A stretch of 64,000 nt of DNA from Synanceia verrucosa (lineage: Eukaryota > Chordata > Actinopteri > Perciformes > Synanceiidae), in contig CM056565.1 in NCBI GenBank assembly GCA_029721515.1, forward strand, positions 8,000,742-8,064,741. The letters run 5' to 3'. Each line of letters starts with the position of its first letter. The first letter of the stretch is position 1. Of this stretch, positions 1 through 12,800 are shown piece by piece. The notes under the pieces were generated by a model. It saw only the letters and a program-made list of their open reading frames with translations, was not told the origin of the DNA and did no database searches. Both the position numbers and the translations under genes were made by a program.

Positions 1-3000
1 GAGGAAGACCATGTAAAAAATGGAGAAATATGTACTGAATTATAAAATAAATTAAATCCAATATGAAATTATTGATTTTCATGTATAAATATAGAGTTTA
101 TATACCGACTTATTTCAGAAAATGCATTGAAAATGATTGTCTTGTTTTAGAGGTGAAGCTGATGTCAAATTTTTATTCAGTTAACGTCTCAGGATATTTA
201 AGGTCTTGAGGGTGCAACATGAATAAATTCAGCCAGTGCAGACAGCTATAGTAGCTCCCTGTGGTGACCTATATAGCTTCATTCATAAAGACACTCTGCA
301 TTCACAACCTTGTGGACCAGCGTGTCAAAAGTGTAGAACTACCTCCCTCTCAATGTACTCCGCATGTATCCACTAATGACAAAACAACAGACAAAACAGC
401 TTCTTCAGGTTTAGGCAACAAAACCGCAACTTCTTTAGGTCTATAATGCTGTCTATAATGACTAAATAATGCTTTTCAGTCATTGTTAACCTACTAGTAG
501 GGGTAGCAGGTCCCTCCTGACCCATATATATGAGGCATATAACCACTGATAACGACAAATATAATCACAGTCTGACCCGCCATTTGGCTGAACCGATTTA
601 CATTCACACAGAACACAATACGAATATTTTGGGCTTCTAAACTTTTACATAAATTCATCACAGCCATGTGTAGATGTGTTTTCCTGAGTGATCTTGTTCA
701 CGGAAATCATTTACCAAAAGTACAGTCGTAGTGTTGAATTCAGTTGACCTGCTTAAACACTTAAATAACTGAAATTTAAGGCATAATTGTTACTTTTCAG
801 ATCATCTGTATTTGGTCAGAGTCAGTGCCTATGAAACACACCCTTTGGTTTTGTAAGCCTGCTCTGTATTCTCTGCTATTCTATTGGTTGTTCTCTGCCA
901 CGATGGGAATTACTGAAGAGGCCGCTGAATGAAACGCAGGGGAAGAGTTTGGTTGGGATGTAACATGTTGTTCTATTTGTTATTTTCTTGAGGAAAAGGC
1001 TTCATGAGGCCAGTAGCCATTTAAAATAAAAGCAAACACAGACTCGACTGGATAAATCATCATGCGCTTCTCTTGCAACACTGTAGGGAAAATGCTGCAC
1101 AGTTGCTATGGAGCCCTCTGTTGCTAGGCAATGGGTTGATTATCAGAGGTTTTTTATATAAGAGGCAGAGTGGTGTTTTCTTTTCTGTCCACCAAATTTG
1201 CTTTTAGAACTGACAGGATTTTTTTTTTTTGTACATCTGACAGGATCTGTGGAATAACATGGCAACAATACCCACAATTCAAATGCAATTTATCCAGTTA
1301 GATATGTTCATGCTTTCTATGTGGTATACTGAATATTCAAACGCTCAATATTAACATAATGTTTACATCATGAAAGGTTTCACTGGTAAACATTGATGTT
1401 GGGGGAAAGACATGTTTCTCCTTCCTATGTATACCACAGGAAACCATATCTGTGACTGTCTCGTCTCATTAAACAGCCTCTTTAATCAGATTTCATCACG
1501 TACTGATGCTGTATTGGCTGCAACGAGATGTCTTCTTGTCTGCTGAAAACTCATTTTTCAAGGCACAAGTGCAGAATCAACCCAGATATGCCAAAAGATT
1601 TAACTCAGCCCCTAATCTCAGCACCTGTTTGCTGGTAATTTATGCTGCTCCATTTGTTAAACTCTCCCGTTTCTAAGCAGTAAGCACAGAGAGGGAATAT
1701 CATAATGATGCCCTCTTGTGGTTGTATTTAGACATCAGCTTGATTAAGCGTTTTATAAGTGGAGAAAGTAATCTGTCTTTTGTTTTTAGAAACATCATGA
1801 GATTAAAGGGTGTGCTGTAAATGACAGAATGTATTAACATTTAAAGTCCAATAAAATACTAATGTTTAGCTTTTTTAGGACTGTAAAATTCCAGGTTTGC
1901 TAAATACAAAACACAAGTGATGAATACTCAGACTCTCTGTGTTTTCATCAGTCTCTGCCTCGATCATTTTTTTTCACTTTTTGTCCATGTGGTCTTGACA
2001 TTAGTCTGATGAGTTCTTGGAATAAAACCACTTCATCCTGAGACATATCTTATATTGATAATGAGACTGAAACTAACTGTTAACCCTAACGACTACCAGA
2101 ATATGCAAAGACATGGTGTGCCCTGTACTGTACTTCCTCACCAAGCTACATTCAAAAATCTTACAATTTAATGACTTTGTTTTGCTTATCAATACATTAA
2201 TATGCAGGTGAACCATAATAGAGCATTTAATTGCAGTGCAGTGCATATTTATTTGTTTGTTTATTGACAACATTCTAGCACATTTTTTAACCAATATCAG
2301 ATTTTGTCAGAGATAGAAGATGAAGCCGTTCATGTGTACATATTTGATCTCTGAGGAGCAGCTTTGGCTGACATTGACAATCCATAATGGAAGCACTTGG
2401 TGATTTTTGTTAATTTGTCAAGCACCCAGCTGGTAACTCCCTGACAGACGAAGGAGAACCACATTAACTACGAGCTATGACAACCCATTACAGCCTCCTT
2501 GTAGCTCAGGGTATGGCTGCCATTGTCTATACGATGTGGGCTGGTTGCACTAAATGGAGTGAAGCACGCTGTAATCGCAAGTCATTGCACGTGCAATAAG
2601 AACGCCGTTCTTGCTTTTGGCGTGCCATTTGTAAGCCATGTAGTCTGTATTGACTACAGTGTGAACACATCCGTGTAAATATGCTACGCTCAGGGCTAGT
2701 TTGTGTCCAAATATGTTGTTGACTTCTAGCTATCGTTCAGTCATGTTTTTCCTAAATCTTTTTGGGGCCATGCTGCTATTTATATGCCTTCCCATGTGAT
2801 TAGGTTGATACAGTGACAAAGACTGGCCATTTAAAATTGTGCACAACCCAGAGTGATTTGTGTGAGAGCACAATGGGATTTAGAGATGTTAAGGTCCAAC
2901 TACTGAGGAAGGTGTTGACCACTCTCTGATAGTGCACTTATATTGTCTTGATACAAACTGCCATTTCCATGGAAATCATTAAATAGGACAGCCTCACCGC

Positions 3001-6000
3001 CCACTACATCAGTTTAGCTCGTCTGCCCTGAGGCTGGATGAGACTGTTAGACTTGGAGCTGAATGTGGCGACACATTGTTGGAGTTGAGAGGACAGCATG
3101 CATACATAATATGCAAAGGAGGGGACAGCTAGGCTAAATAAAAAAAAAAAATGCTGTCAACAAGGAGTGAAAACACAATAAACCCAGTGAGATGCATGAC
3201 TGGCTGGTTTCTGAACCATCTGGGGAATCTTCTAGACACAGCAGCTCTCGTCATCACAGAGGTCCCCGACCTTGCTGATAATTCCCTCAGCCGTGATCCA
3301 GGTCAATCATCCGGTGCAGAAAAAACAATTTAGACGTTGTGAGGATGATGTGCTAATTGTAAACTGTTACCATGGGGCTCATCAGGCATGCAGCGGCATT
3401 CAGTAAGCACGTAATGTAAACGTTACAGCATTTAAGTTTCAAAATGCAGTTGTGTTTATTATTAAGGAGGCATTTCCCATTAAATATAAGAGGAATTAGG
3501 CCCATGATGGCCCAGACGGCTAAGCAGTCGTTATTTCCCTGCTTAAAGTTCTTACACGATTCCATCAAGCATCATTACTTCTGTGAACTGTGAACATCAT
3601 TTTATTATGCCGTAAAAATACCATTTGTTTTTGCTATGTTGTTTAATTGATCACTTATTGTTCTGCTGGGTGTTTCTTTTGGGACAAAGTATTGTCAAAG
3701 TCATTAGCACAAAATTTATACTCTAATTGTATGGACTTCTGATGAGGTAATGATACTGTCACCAAATCACAGCGATTGATCATTCATAATGGTTTTGTAA
3801 AAAATAATAATTTCTGTTTGTTAAATGTCTTCTAAGTAAATAGTCAAATGCAGATGTCCTGCAATAGTACTGGCACTAAACACAAGCTGGAAAATTGCCC
3901 TCCTTGAAGAAAACCATATGGCAGTTTCTCAATAATTTTGCACTTAGTGATCAATACCTCACTGGCACAAAAACAACAGTGTGAACGTGGTGGTTGCTTT
4001 TCACATGTTGTCCCTACATCCATTTTTCCTGATCACTCAGCTCTATAGGAATTAAATGCACTTCACGACTCAACGCTGTTGCACACAGAGTTGATTGTCA
4101 CGTTTTATTAAATTGTAGCTCATTCTGTCATAGAACTAAATGCATTAGAGCAGGAATACCTTTTTTTTTGATCAGTGATTTTTGATTGACACCAGTCCTA
4201 TACAGAATATGGATGGTTGACTAAATGGATGGTTAGTTATCACAGTAATACTCACTAAACAAAATAAGAAATTGTCATCACATAAATGACTCCTACTGTT
4301 AATCTGAGTAGTATCTGAGAAGGACAGCAGCAGTCTTCTGGGAGCCAGCAGGGTTCTTAACTTTTACTAATTAATCCAGCAAGATATAAAATTCATTTTC
4401 ATTCATTCATTCATTTGTGAGCTTTGGTAGCCTGATTTCTTTTTAACCATCAGACAGAGCCAGGTTAGCTGTTCCACTCTATTCCCAGGCTATGCTAAGC
4501 TAAGCTGTAGCAGTATATTTACTCAACAGAGGCGAAAATAGTTGTGCATCAAACTTTACCAAAATGGCAAACTTTTGTTTCAGTGTAAATCACTGCAAAA
4601 TGTGCTTGTACTTTTTATCAACTATTAAACTATACATAGATCTGTATAGGTGTCAGTGTGAGTTCATGAACTGATGGGAAGACAATAAGAAGGCAATGTT
4701 GGACTAAAGTTAAATGTCTTGATTGCTGTAAAGCAGTGTTTTCCACCAACACCTGTCACCGTTCTTTGCAGTCACTTTGTGCTCATGGTGAGCATGCACA
4801 TGCTGGTAGAACATGAAATCATTACTCTGCTACGCCTCAAATGGACAAAAAAAAAAAGAAACACAAAAAAAACACAGGGAACCTTTGATTTAGTAAATTT
4901 CAGTAAATCTGTTCCATCCTCTGAGTGCTGTCTCTGTGCCCAGACCTGCAGGGGAGTCCCACGCTGAGTTCAGTCAAGAGGCAAAACTGGTGGACAATCG
5001 GAGATCAGCGCTCATTTCTTTGTCTATGTTGTTTTAATGTACTCACATCTATGTCCAGCCCGTCATCAGGCGTCTGCTGAAAGCTGCTCCTATGGTGATA
5101 TTGGCCCGACGTTAGTGATAAAATCAGGAGCTGGTTGACACATTCAGTGGATTCTTGGAAAAGTAGCACTGATATGATAATTGCTCAGAGACAATATGGT
5201 CTGCCTGGGGACAGCATGTTCTCCTGCACTCACTCACTTCTTCCTTTTATATAAAATCCAGACAAAAGGAATAAAAGATGACTCTAGTTCACACTTTGTT
5301 CATCTGTTATTAGTGTCATTAAAAAATATCCCAACTGTTACACAGAGAAAAGTGAGCATTTTTCTAGACAATTAGAAATGATGGTCGACAATGAATGGAG
5401 ATATTTTAAGATGTAAAGTGTTGTTCTCCCAACTTGACGTGAAGTGCGAGCACAGGTAGCGGTTTTATTTTGAGAAAGAGTGAGTGCCTTGGTTTCACTC
5501 AAGCTGGGTTAAAATATGCAGAGAGAGAGACAGAGAGTTTGGTTCTTTCTGTTTTCATCTAGCGAACGAATGTACTTTGACATCTCTGGGGAAAACTGTT
5601 ACTGGTTGTCTTCACAAAGTGCGATGGAAAATGGCCCTACTTCTTCCCCTTTTTTGTTGAAAGAGATGGGTCAGGGAATATGACAAAGCTTCAGGGCATT
5701 TAGCGTGGTGGGAGGAGTGAGGGCGAATAGGATTACAGAATGTAAGCGAGAGGATGGATGGGCCTTTTCGGTCAAGTGGTTCTGCTGGTTAATATTTTAG
5801 TATTGGTATTTGAAGAGAAGCATCATAATTAGCCAATATCAGGAGGAGGAAGGACCCACAAATAAGAAAACTTAAAGTCATATTTCATCATTTTCTTTGT
5901 CTCAGTTTTAATTCAAAGTTGTGTTTTTCTCTGTGTGATGTCATAGACGAGTACAGTCACGACTGCCTCCCCTCAGGCTTTGGGGGAGTATTTCCTGACC

Positions 6001-9000
6001 CTAATACTTCAGAATAAGGAGAGCGCGACAGTACAGGATGCTATATAGTTTCCTGTGCAGCACTGCTTACAAATAAACACCCATTTGTAATCATATTTCA
6101 CTAATGTAGATGTTTATCAAATTTGATCAAATGGTCCGGTTGAGATGAATAATAACATAATATATGATCCATTTACTCAAATTGAATTAGCTGTTATTGC
6201 TGGCAAGGAAAAAAAAACTCCTGCACACATTATTCCATCAAAACGCAATGTTTTTCTGCAGGGAGACCAAACTTCTGAACGTCTGATTGACTGAAGCCGC
6301 TGGAGAATGCTAATACTGCTCCACCCGTATGGCACGGACTTGTTAACGTTTGCATAAAATGCCCAGCGCGCAGCTGCCACATGGTTTGTCAGGCAATTAA
6401 CAGTGTTATGTGCCCAGGTGGTGTTTTAGCACATGTATGCCAATCCACCTAGATTTCCAACCTGCACCACAATAGCTACTTACAGTTCAAACGATTTAAA
6501 TGTACCCAATAAAGTGTTAATGTGCATCCACTGGATTTTTGCCTTGTAGGTTTTGACCAGGATCATATCCTGGCGGTGGACATCGATATAATGTACAGTT
6601 TATAGTATAAAGATAACTAAATCACCTGTTTATTTTTTTTTCAATGTTGGTCCCTGCTTCATGGTTTTTTGGGTTCTTTGTGTCAAGTGCTTGAACCCAT
6701 ATACTTTCATACATATTATTTCCACACAGTATAATGTGCAAAGCCAGTGTGTCTGTGCTGTTATTCTGTGACTAACACTATAGTTAGTGACTGACAGCTT
6801 TGATTGGACTGTATTTTTAGCCACATCCAGTGACAAAAGAAGTTTAGTCATGTGGCCTTTTCATGCACTTTTTTTTATCGAGGGCTTTGTTAGCGATTTT
6901 TGTACATTGTCAAAAAAAATTTACGGGATTTGAACTGTGCACGTCTGCAACCCATACACATCACCATGACACATGCTGTGTACAGTAACTGTCAAGATCT
7001 GCTTCTCCTGTTCTTTTTACATTTCAAAGTGTTGTATTTGGAGAGGATTCAGAAGAAAGAGAAAGCAGTGGATCTGCTGGTCAAACAGAGACTACACACA
7101 CAAGATGTTGATTAAAAAAATAACCCAACTATCTACTTGTGTAGAGTATAGAGATGAATTACTCCATTCTCTGTGAGTCACCATGGCCCATAAGTGTCTG
7201 TACCTTCTCCTGGTGTTTTAACATTAAATGTGCAAAATATATCACATTATTAAAAAAAAATAATCACTCAGCTCTTGGCTGTCATATTGTGCAGATGAGA
7301 TTGTGTGAGGGATGAGACTTTGCAAAGTTTCAAAGAAAACAAGTCATCTAAACAGATGTGCAAGGACATATCTAACAAAAAACAAACAGCTGACGACCAG
7401 TCGCTTCTGACCAGGGCGGCATGAAAAGTGTTCAGTTCTCTTCATTAGCATCGTCTGTTTTGTTCTCGGAGTCAGAGAAACAGGATGTAGACAAGAAGAG
7501 TGGCAGAGAGAAAAGATAAATATCCATAAACAGTAATGTTTAAATCCTATTTGAGTAAAAGTAGGTGCTGATTGTGATGATAAACGCAAAAAGTACGTAC
7601 TGAAGCACAGCTGTTTTCTGTGTGGTTTATGATCCTTATGCTAATGCCATTTCCACTATAATGCCATGAAACTTTATCTGAATATACTGATTCAGCACTG
7701 CCTCATAAACCAATCACTGAAATGTTTCTGCTGTTTCTGTTCTCTGCGTCAGCACTTCATATTTTGTGGCCTGATCATTCTTACAGAGGCGACGTTAAGG
7801 ATGACACGGTTTGAAGAGGAAAGGACGGGGGCTGGCTGTGTGTTTGGGTGTTAAGGATAATATTGTAGGACCACAAATGCATAGAAGGAGAAAACATTTG
7901 TAACGATAAAACACTGAGAATCAGTGTCGACAAATCTGTTCACTCGCAAAATCCACTGCCTGGGGTAACAGCTTCTCATGTGGTGGGTGCTGGTTTCCTT
8001 TAGTCTGCTGCATGCTGGCAAAAAGCTATCAAGTAGAGAAAAGATAAAAGGAAGAAAAACAAGTAACTTTGAATAGACTCCAGCCCTCTCTGCAGTTCTG
8101 CGTCTCGCTTCTTCAGCATTGCTGTCTGTGTTGACCAATCAGGTGTGGTTGTGGAGTAATCTCTCTGAACTGATATCTGCATGTGAATGCAGAATCTGGC
8201 CGATAAGATTTTGATATTGAAAGAGTTCTTAGTTCTCTGTTTGTTGCAGGATATGATTACATGATTACAAGAGGTGGACCTGCAATCCTATAAGAAGTGG
8301 ATGTAGTCACCATTTTTTTTTTTTTTGCACCCAGATGTGACACAGAGTAGAGATTTTTAGGTGACCAAAATGTTTCAATGTTTAAGAGGAAACCACTTCA
8401 GTGACCTGTCACAAAGCAGCCACACCTGTTTACAGTCTATTTGACCCTAAATGGGACCAGAATGTATTGAAGAAGACTTGAAACTAGTGATTGAGACCAT
8501 AAACTCATTAAATGTTGTCTTTTTAAATAACTCCAACCCCTTTCATCTCAGGCCTCTATCCATCCATCCATCCATCCATTATCTACCTCTTATCCTCTCA
8601 TAGGGTCATGGGGGGCTGGAGTCTATCCCAGCTGTCTTAGGGTGAAAGGCAGGGTACACCCTGGATAAGTCTCCAGTTCATCACAGGACACATAGAGACA
8701 GACAACCACTCACACTCACATTCACACCTACGGACAATTTAAATTAGCCAATTAACCCAATCCCCATGCATGTTTTTGGATGGTGGGAGGAAGCCGGAGT
8801 ACCCGGAGAGAACCCACGCAGACACAAGGAGAACATGCAAACTCCATACAGAATCGAACCCGGTACCTTCTTGCTGTGAGGCGACAGTGCTAACCACTAC
8901 ACCACAGTGCCGCCCCTCAGGCCCCTAATTGAACTGTAAACAATGACGGAAATATTGTTGACATATTGCTGTTACAATGATTGCCAAAGGGATCTGAGAT

Positions 9001-9756
9001 TGGTTGTAGTGTGAGGCAAATATCCCCAAATTGTTTGGATAAAACTTAATCTAAAAAGAGCTGACAGCAACAAAAATAATTAACTCTAGGTTTGTGTCTT
9101 ATAATGAGAGCTCAAGGCTCAAAATGGTGGTTTATAATAGTCATTCATTGTAAGGACACGGATGTGAAGTCTGTTATTGAATATTTCAAAATACTGTAAG
9201 TCCTTGAAATTAAGACAATGTTGTACATGATCATATCCATATTATCACACACAACACAGCCGCACAGTATGTGTCAGAAGCAGCGTGCTCTTGGTTACAG
9301 TGACTGTGAGTACATGGGCCCTGTGAATGGATTATCCTTGTAAACCTTAAGTCGTGTGAATATTGAAGTGGGCTGAGTGTTATCTGTACATGTAAGGAAG
9401 TCGGTGTGTGTAGCTGTTTACATGTCTGCAGCATGTACTGTAATCATGTAAATGAGCCACAATCTGCTCTTCCCATTCCTCGCTAGCCAGAAATTAGGAT
9501 GGATGAGTGCATTTTCACAAGCATAAGCTGAGAGTAACCACTCTTTACTTTGTGGTTTACGTACACTCTCCTGAGCAGCAAAAACACATTTGAATTTTTC
9601 ATCAGTGTAGTTCAACATGTGCAAACAATGCATAATGCAAGTCCTCTATCTGATGTCTGTCTTTTAACGATGAATATTGAAATCAGATCTGTGGATGAAA
9701 TCCATTCTTTTGATGTGACGCTTTCAGTGACTTCAGTTTTTCCTGCGTTCCCTCAG
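1..9756 (+). other. gabrb4: Upstream gabrb4 intron (partial) without recognisable exons
   Basis: AT-rich sequence with no reading frame I recognise. The next downstream gabrb4 exon enters in phase 1, so this is best read as part of the large intron upstream of that exon. I looked for, and did not find, an exon encoding the conserved GABRB segment with a YDIRLRPDFG-type motif. It contains a tRNA-derived SINE at 8557-8915, a poly(A/T)-rich patchwork and an ATTC tetranucleotide run near 4396-4413. Nothing else is supported. Confidence 0.7.
8557..8915 (-). mobile_element. tRNA-derived SINE with L2-like tail and (GGAT)n end
   Basis: Read on the minus strand, the element starts GGCGGCACTGTGGTGTAGTGG, a pol III A-box-like segment. 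It continues with CGGGTTCGATTC, a B-box, then the teleost L2-tail landmarks GGAGTTTGCATGTTCTCC, CCGGGTACTCCGGCTTCC and AAACATGCATG, and ends in a short GGAT run. A 12-bp target duplication with one mismatch, CTCAGGCC(T/C)CTA, flanks it at 8547-8558 and 8916-8927. The strand comes from the A/B-box order and tail. It is probably a fairly young insertion within the gabrb4 intron. Confidence 0.85.
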
Positions 9757-9824
9757 GTCCTCCAGTCATCGTAGGAATGAGCATCAACATCGCGAGCATC
9801 GACTCCATCTCAGAAGTAAACATG
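9757..9824 (+). CDS. gabrb4: gabrb4 exon, N-terminal extracellular domain (GPPVIVGMSINIAS...)
   Basis: A 68-bp exon between CCCTCAG and GTAAGC. It enters in phase 1 (a split Gly codon) and encodes PPVIVGMSINIASIDSISEV followed by NM. It corresponds to the conserved GABRB exon that begins the ordered extracellular beta sandwich. The exact 68-bp length equals that of mammalian GABRB exon 3. Confidence 0.93.
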
Positions 9825-12800
9825 GTAAGCTACAAACTTCTTTGTCTTGTGATCCCTCACTGGCTTCCCACAGACAGTTATAATTGTTGACCTGAATCAC
9901 CAAGGGTCATGTATTGTTGTTGTTGCTGTAGTGTAATCCTCCCACTACTCTGCAGGCAGCATCTATTGTTTATCTTTGATCAGTCAGGATGCAGAATGAG
10001 TTGTGAGGAAGGCAATATGGCCGCTGTCTGAGTAACGTCATTCAGTCTCTTATCGCTCAGCGTGTCTCCTCCTCTGTGGTGAGGCAGCTTTTCTTTTTTA
10101 ATTGTGTTGATTTTCTCTTACTCTGTCTTTCTTTCTTTTGTTTATTTGTCTCGCCGCTTTGTTGCCTCCGCTAAGGAAGCTATGTTTCATCATTACTTCA
10201 GTCTGTTTATTTGTCAGCAGGATTACAGAAATAAACTCGCAGCCCGGTTTTCATGAACTTTGCTGAAAGGGTGTAGCATGGGCCAAGGAAGGACCCATTA
10301 CATTTTTAGAGAGGATCTGAGTCACGGGGCAGATACACGCATTATATTCCACTTTCATTAACATTTTGAGAGATCTGTGCTCTCTAAGTGCCCTTCTAGT
10401 TTTTAATGTTTCATGTTCATGATCTGCTTTAGATAGCTTCCCTCTTGTATGTCTATAAATAATGACATCAGAGTGGGACCACAGGAAGGCTTTTGATTAA
10501 TGACAAATCAGATCAGTATTTTAAACGCTGGCATGAATTTTGCTCTCACGGATTAAACTAAAAGCACACAAAATGTCAGTCTGTGCCGTTCTTATGACAG
10601 ACAAGTGTCAAAAAATGTTTGTCTGTCCTCAAATCTGCATTTGAAATTGCAAATTTTTAATGACAGATATGATCAAGAGTCGTGTGTTCATTCATTTAAT
10701 CATGAGTGATACTTTTCAATCATTAATGACATAACAGAGTGTATGGTGAGTACTAGCTGTATAAAAATACATGATGCTCAAACACATGAAGCATGGCTAA
10801 ATGTGGCTAAAATAGCTAAATAGCATGCCTATTGCATCTTTCATGGGGAGACTGTAGACTGCAGACCAGCCTGGCAGACATTATATATCGCTACTGAAGT
10901 ACTTTCCCAGTTAGATACAGTATACAGTATAGCACAGGAGTACTAGGGCTGGGGAAAAATATGGCAATATATGTACTTTTTCTTCCGACACAATATTGAT
11001 TTTTAATTTCTTAATATTGATTTAAAAAAAGTTAAGTTTTGGGCCGATACATCCAGAACAACTTCCGCACCTCCACTTTGCAAGGTGTCACGCTGGGTTC
11101 TGTATATATGTTTGCATACAGTATATATGTGTATATATATATATTTACTTGGCTGTCATGTATGTTAAATTGATTGACAGTGTTTTGTAATTCCTGTGAA
11201 ATGGATTCAGTGCAGTCAATAAATTCAGAATTTCTTCAGTGACGCAGATATCATGATGCATCGTGGATGAAATTTCTTGCAATATGTTGATTATCGCAGA
11301 TTCGCTGTATCATGATATTATAGAGGGCAAAATATTGTCATAGCTTCGTATAGGGAGGTACCTGGTGATACCCAGCCCGAAGGAGTACTAGTACAGCTGT
11401 ATTTATTTGTTTGCTGACCATGTCCTATTTTACAGATTCTGATCTGTCAGTTTTATAAACCATCCATGAACAGTGTGGAAACTGTGTGTTTCAGGAAACA
11501 ATTTAACATAAAAGCATAACATTCACTTGCTTATTCCTTCTCCCCAGGACTACACCATCACAATGTATTTCCAGCAGAGCTGGCGGGATAAGCGTTTGGC
11601 CTATGGTGAGCTGAAGCTAAACCTGACTCTGGACAACCGTGTAGCAGACCAGCTCTGGCTCCCTGACACCTACTTCCTTAATGACAAGAAGTCCTTTCTT
11701 CACGGTGTGACGGTAAAAAACCGAATGATCCGGCTGCACCCAGATGGCACTGTCTTATATGGGCTGAGGTAAGAACACCGCTTTCCTCTGGAAGTTTACG
11801 TCAGCATTTCTCATTTTAATATAGGGATAATCATTTTTTGTTTGTTTTCCATCTACAATGAAAGCCAACACCGCTGAATTCAAAGCACTGAGGGGTTTTG
11901 CTGCTATTGCCTCACTGGTCTGATATGACCACATGATAGCAAATGTTAGCTGAGGACAAAACATATCAGGTGAAATTAATAATAGTAATAATAATGACAT
12001 ATTTTATACAAAGGCACCTTTAACTGCCCGTAATGTGAGTGTGACAGAATCTAAATGTCCCCAGCGATTGAAGCTTAGTCCAGGGTGTTTCTCTGCCTTT
12101 TGCCTGTGCATGGAGTTCCCCAGAGAAGGACAGTGGTACTGTAGAGAGAAGAGATGGATGGGTTTTTCATGTCTTTTTTAAATTTTACTTTTGGAAAGAT
12201 TTAATAATGCAAGAAGATAATGCCTCAGATGAAAATATGGATATACATGGAAAATATTTAATTCATGGGGATAGACTTTACCCCTTCCTGACCCTAAACA
12301 GCATTTGCACATACAGAGAGCACATTTAGAGATCCAGAGCAAGAGAAAGGCTTCATTAAATATTAGACCAAAGAACTGACTGTAATTGACAGAATGGAAG
12401 GGGGAGTGACATTTGCCAACAGCAGACTGCTGAACACCCAGACATACTCATGATAACTTTTAATTAGTCAACTGCTGCCTTTATTATGAGGCAGTAATAC
12501 AGCAAGTGGAAATGCTGATAGTCTCACATGTGGAGCCAGAAAAACAAGCTCACCGCTGCTAGTATTCTGGTCCAGTGGCAGGATGAGTTATGATATATTT
12601 ATTTTTGGCCAGAAAAACAGCCTTTAAAGTTGTATTTATAAAGTTAATAGTTCACCAAGTTCTGACTGTTACTTGGGACAAAAAACAACAACATTTTGGA
12701 AGGAGAGGGGTATATTAAAACCAAGACTTATTGTCCCAGAAAGGCTAAAAAAAGGTTCCAACTACTCACCACCTCCATGTCCCAGATCACTGTGACAATT

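Noticed and set aside
8860..8918. tRNA-like A and B boxes
   Set aside because: They form the head of the SINE; there is no tRNA cloverleaf or anticodon arm that I can build.
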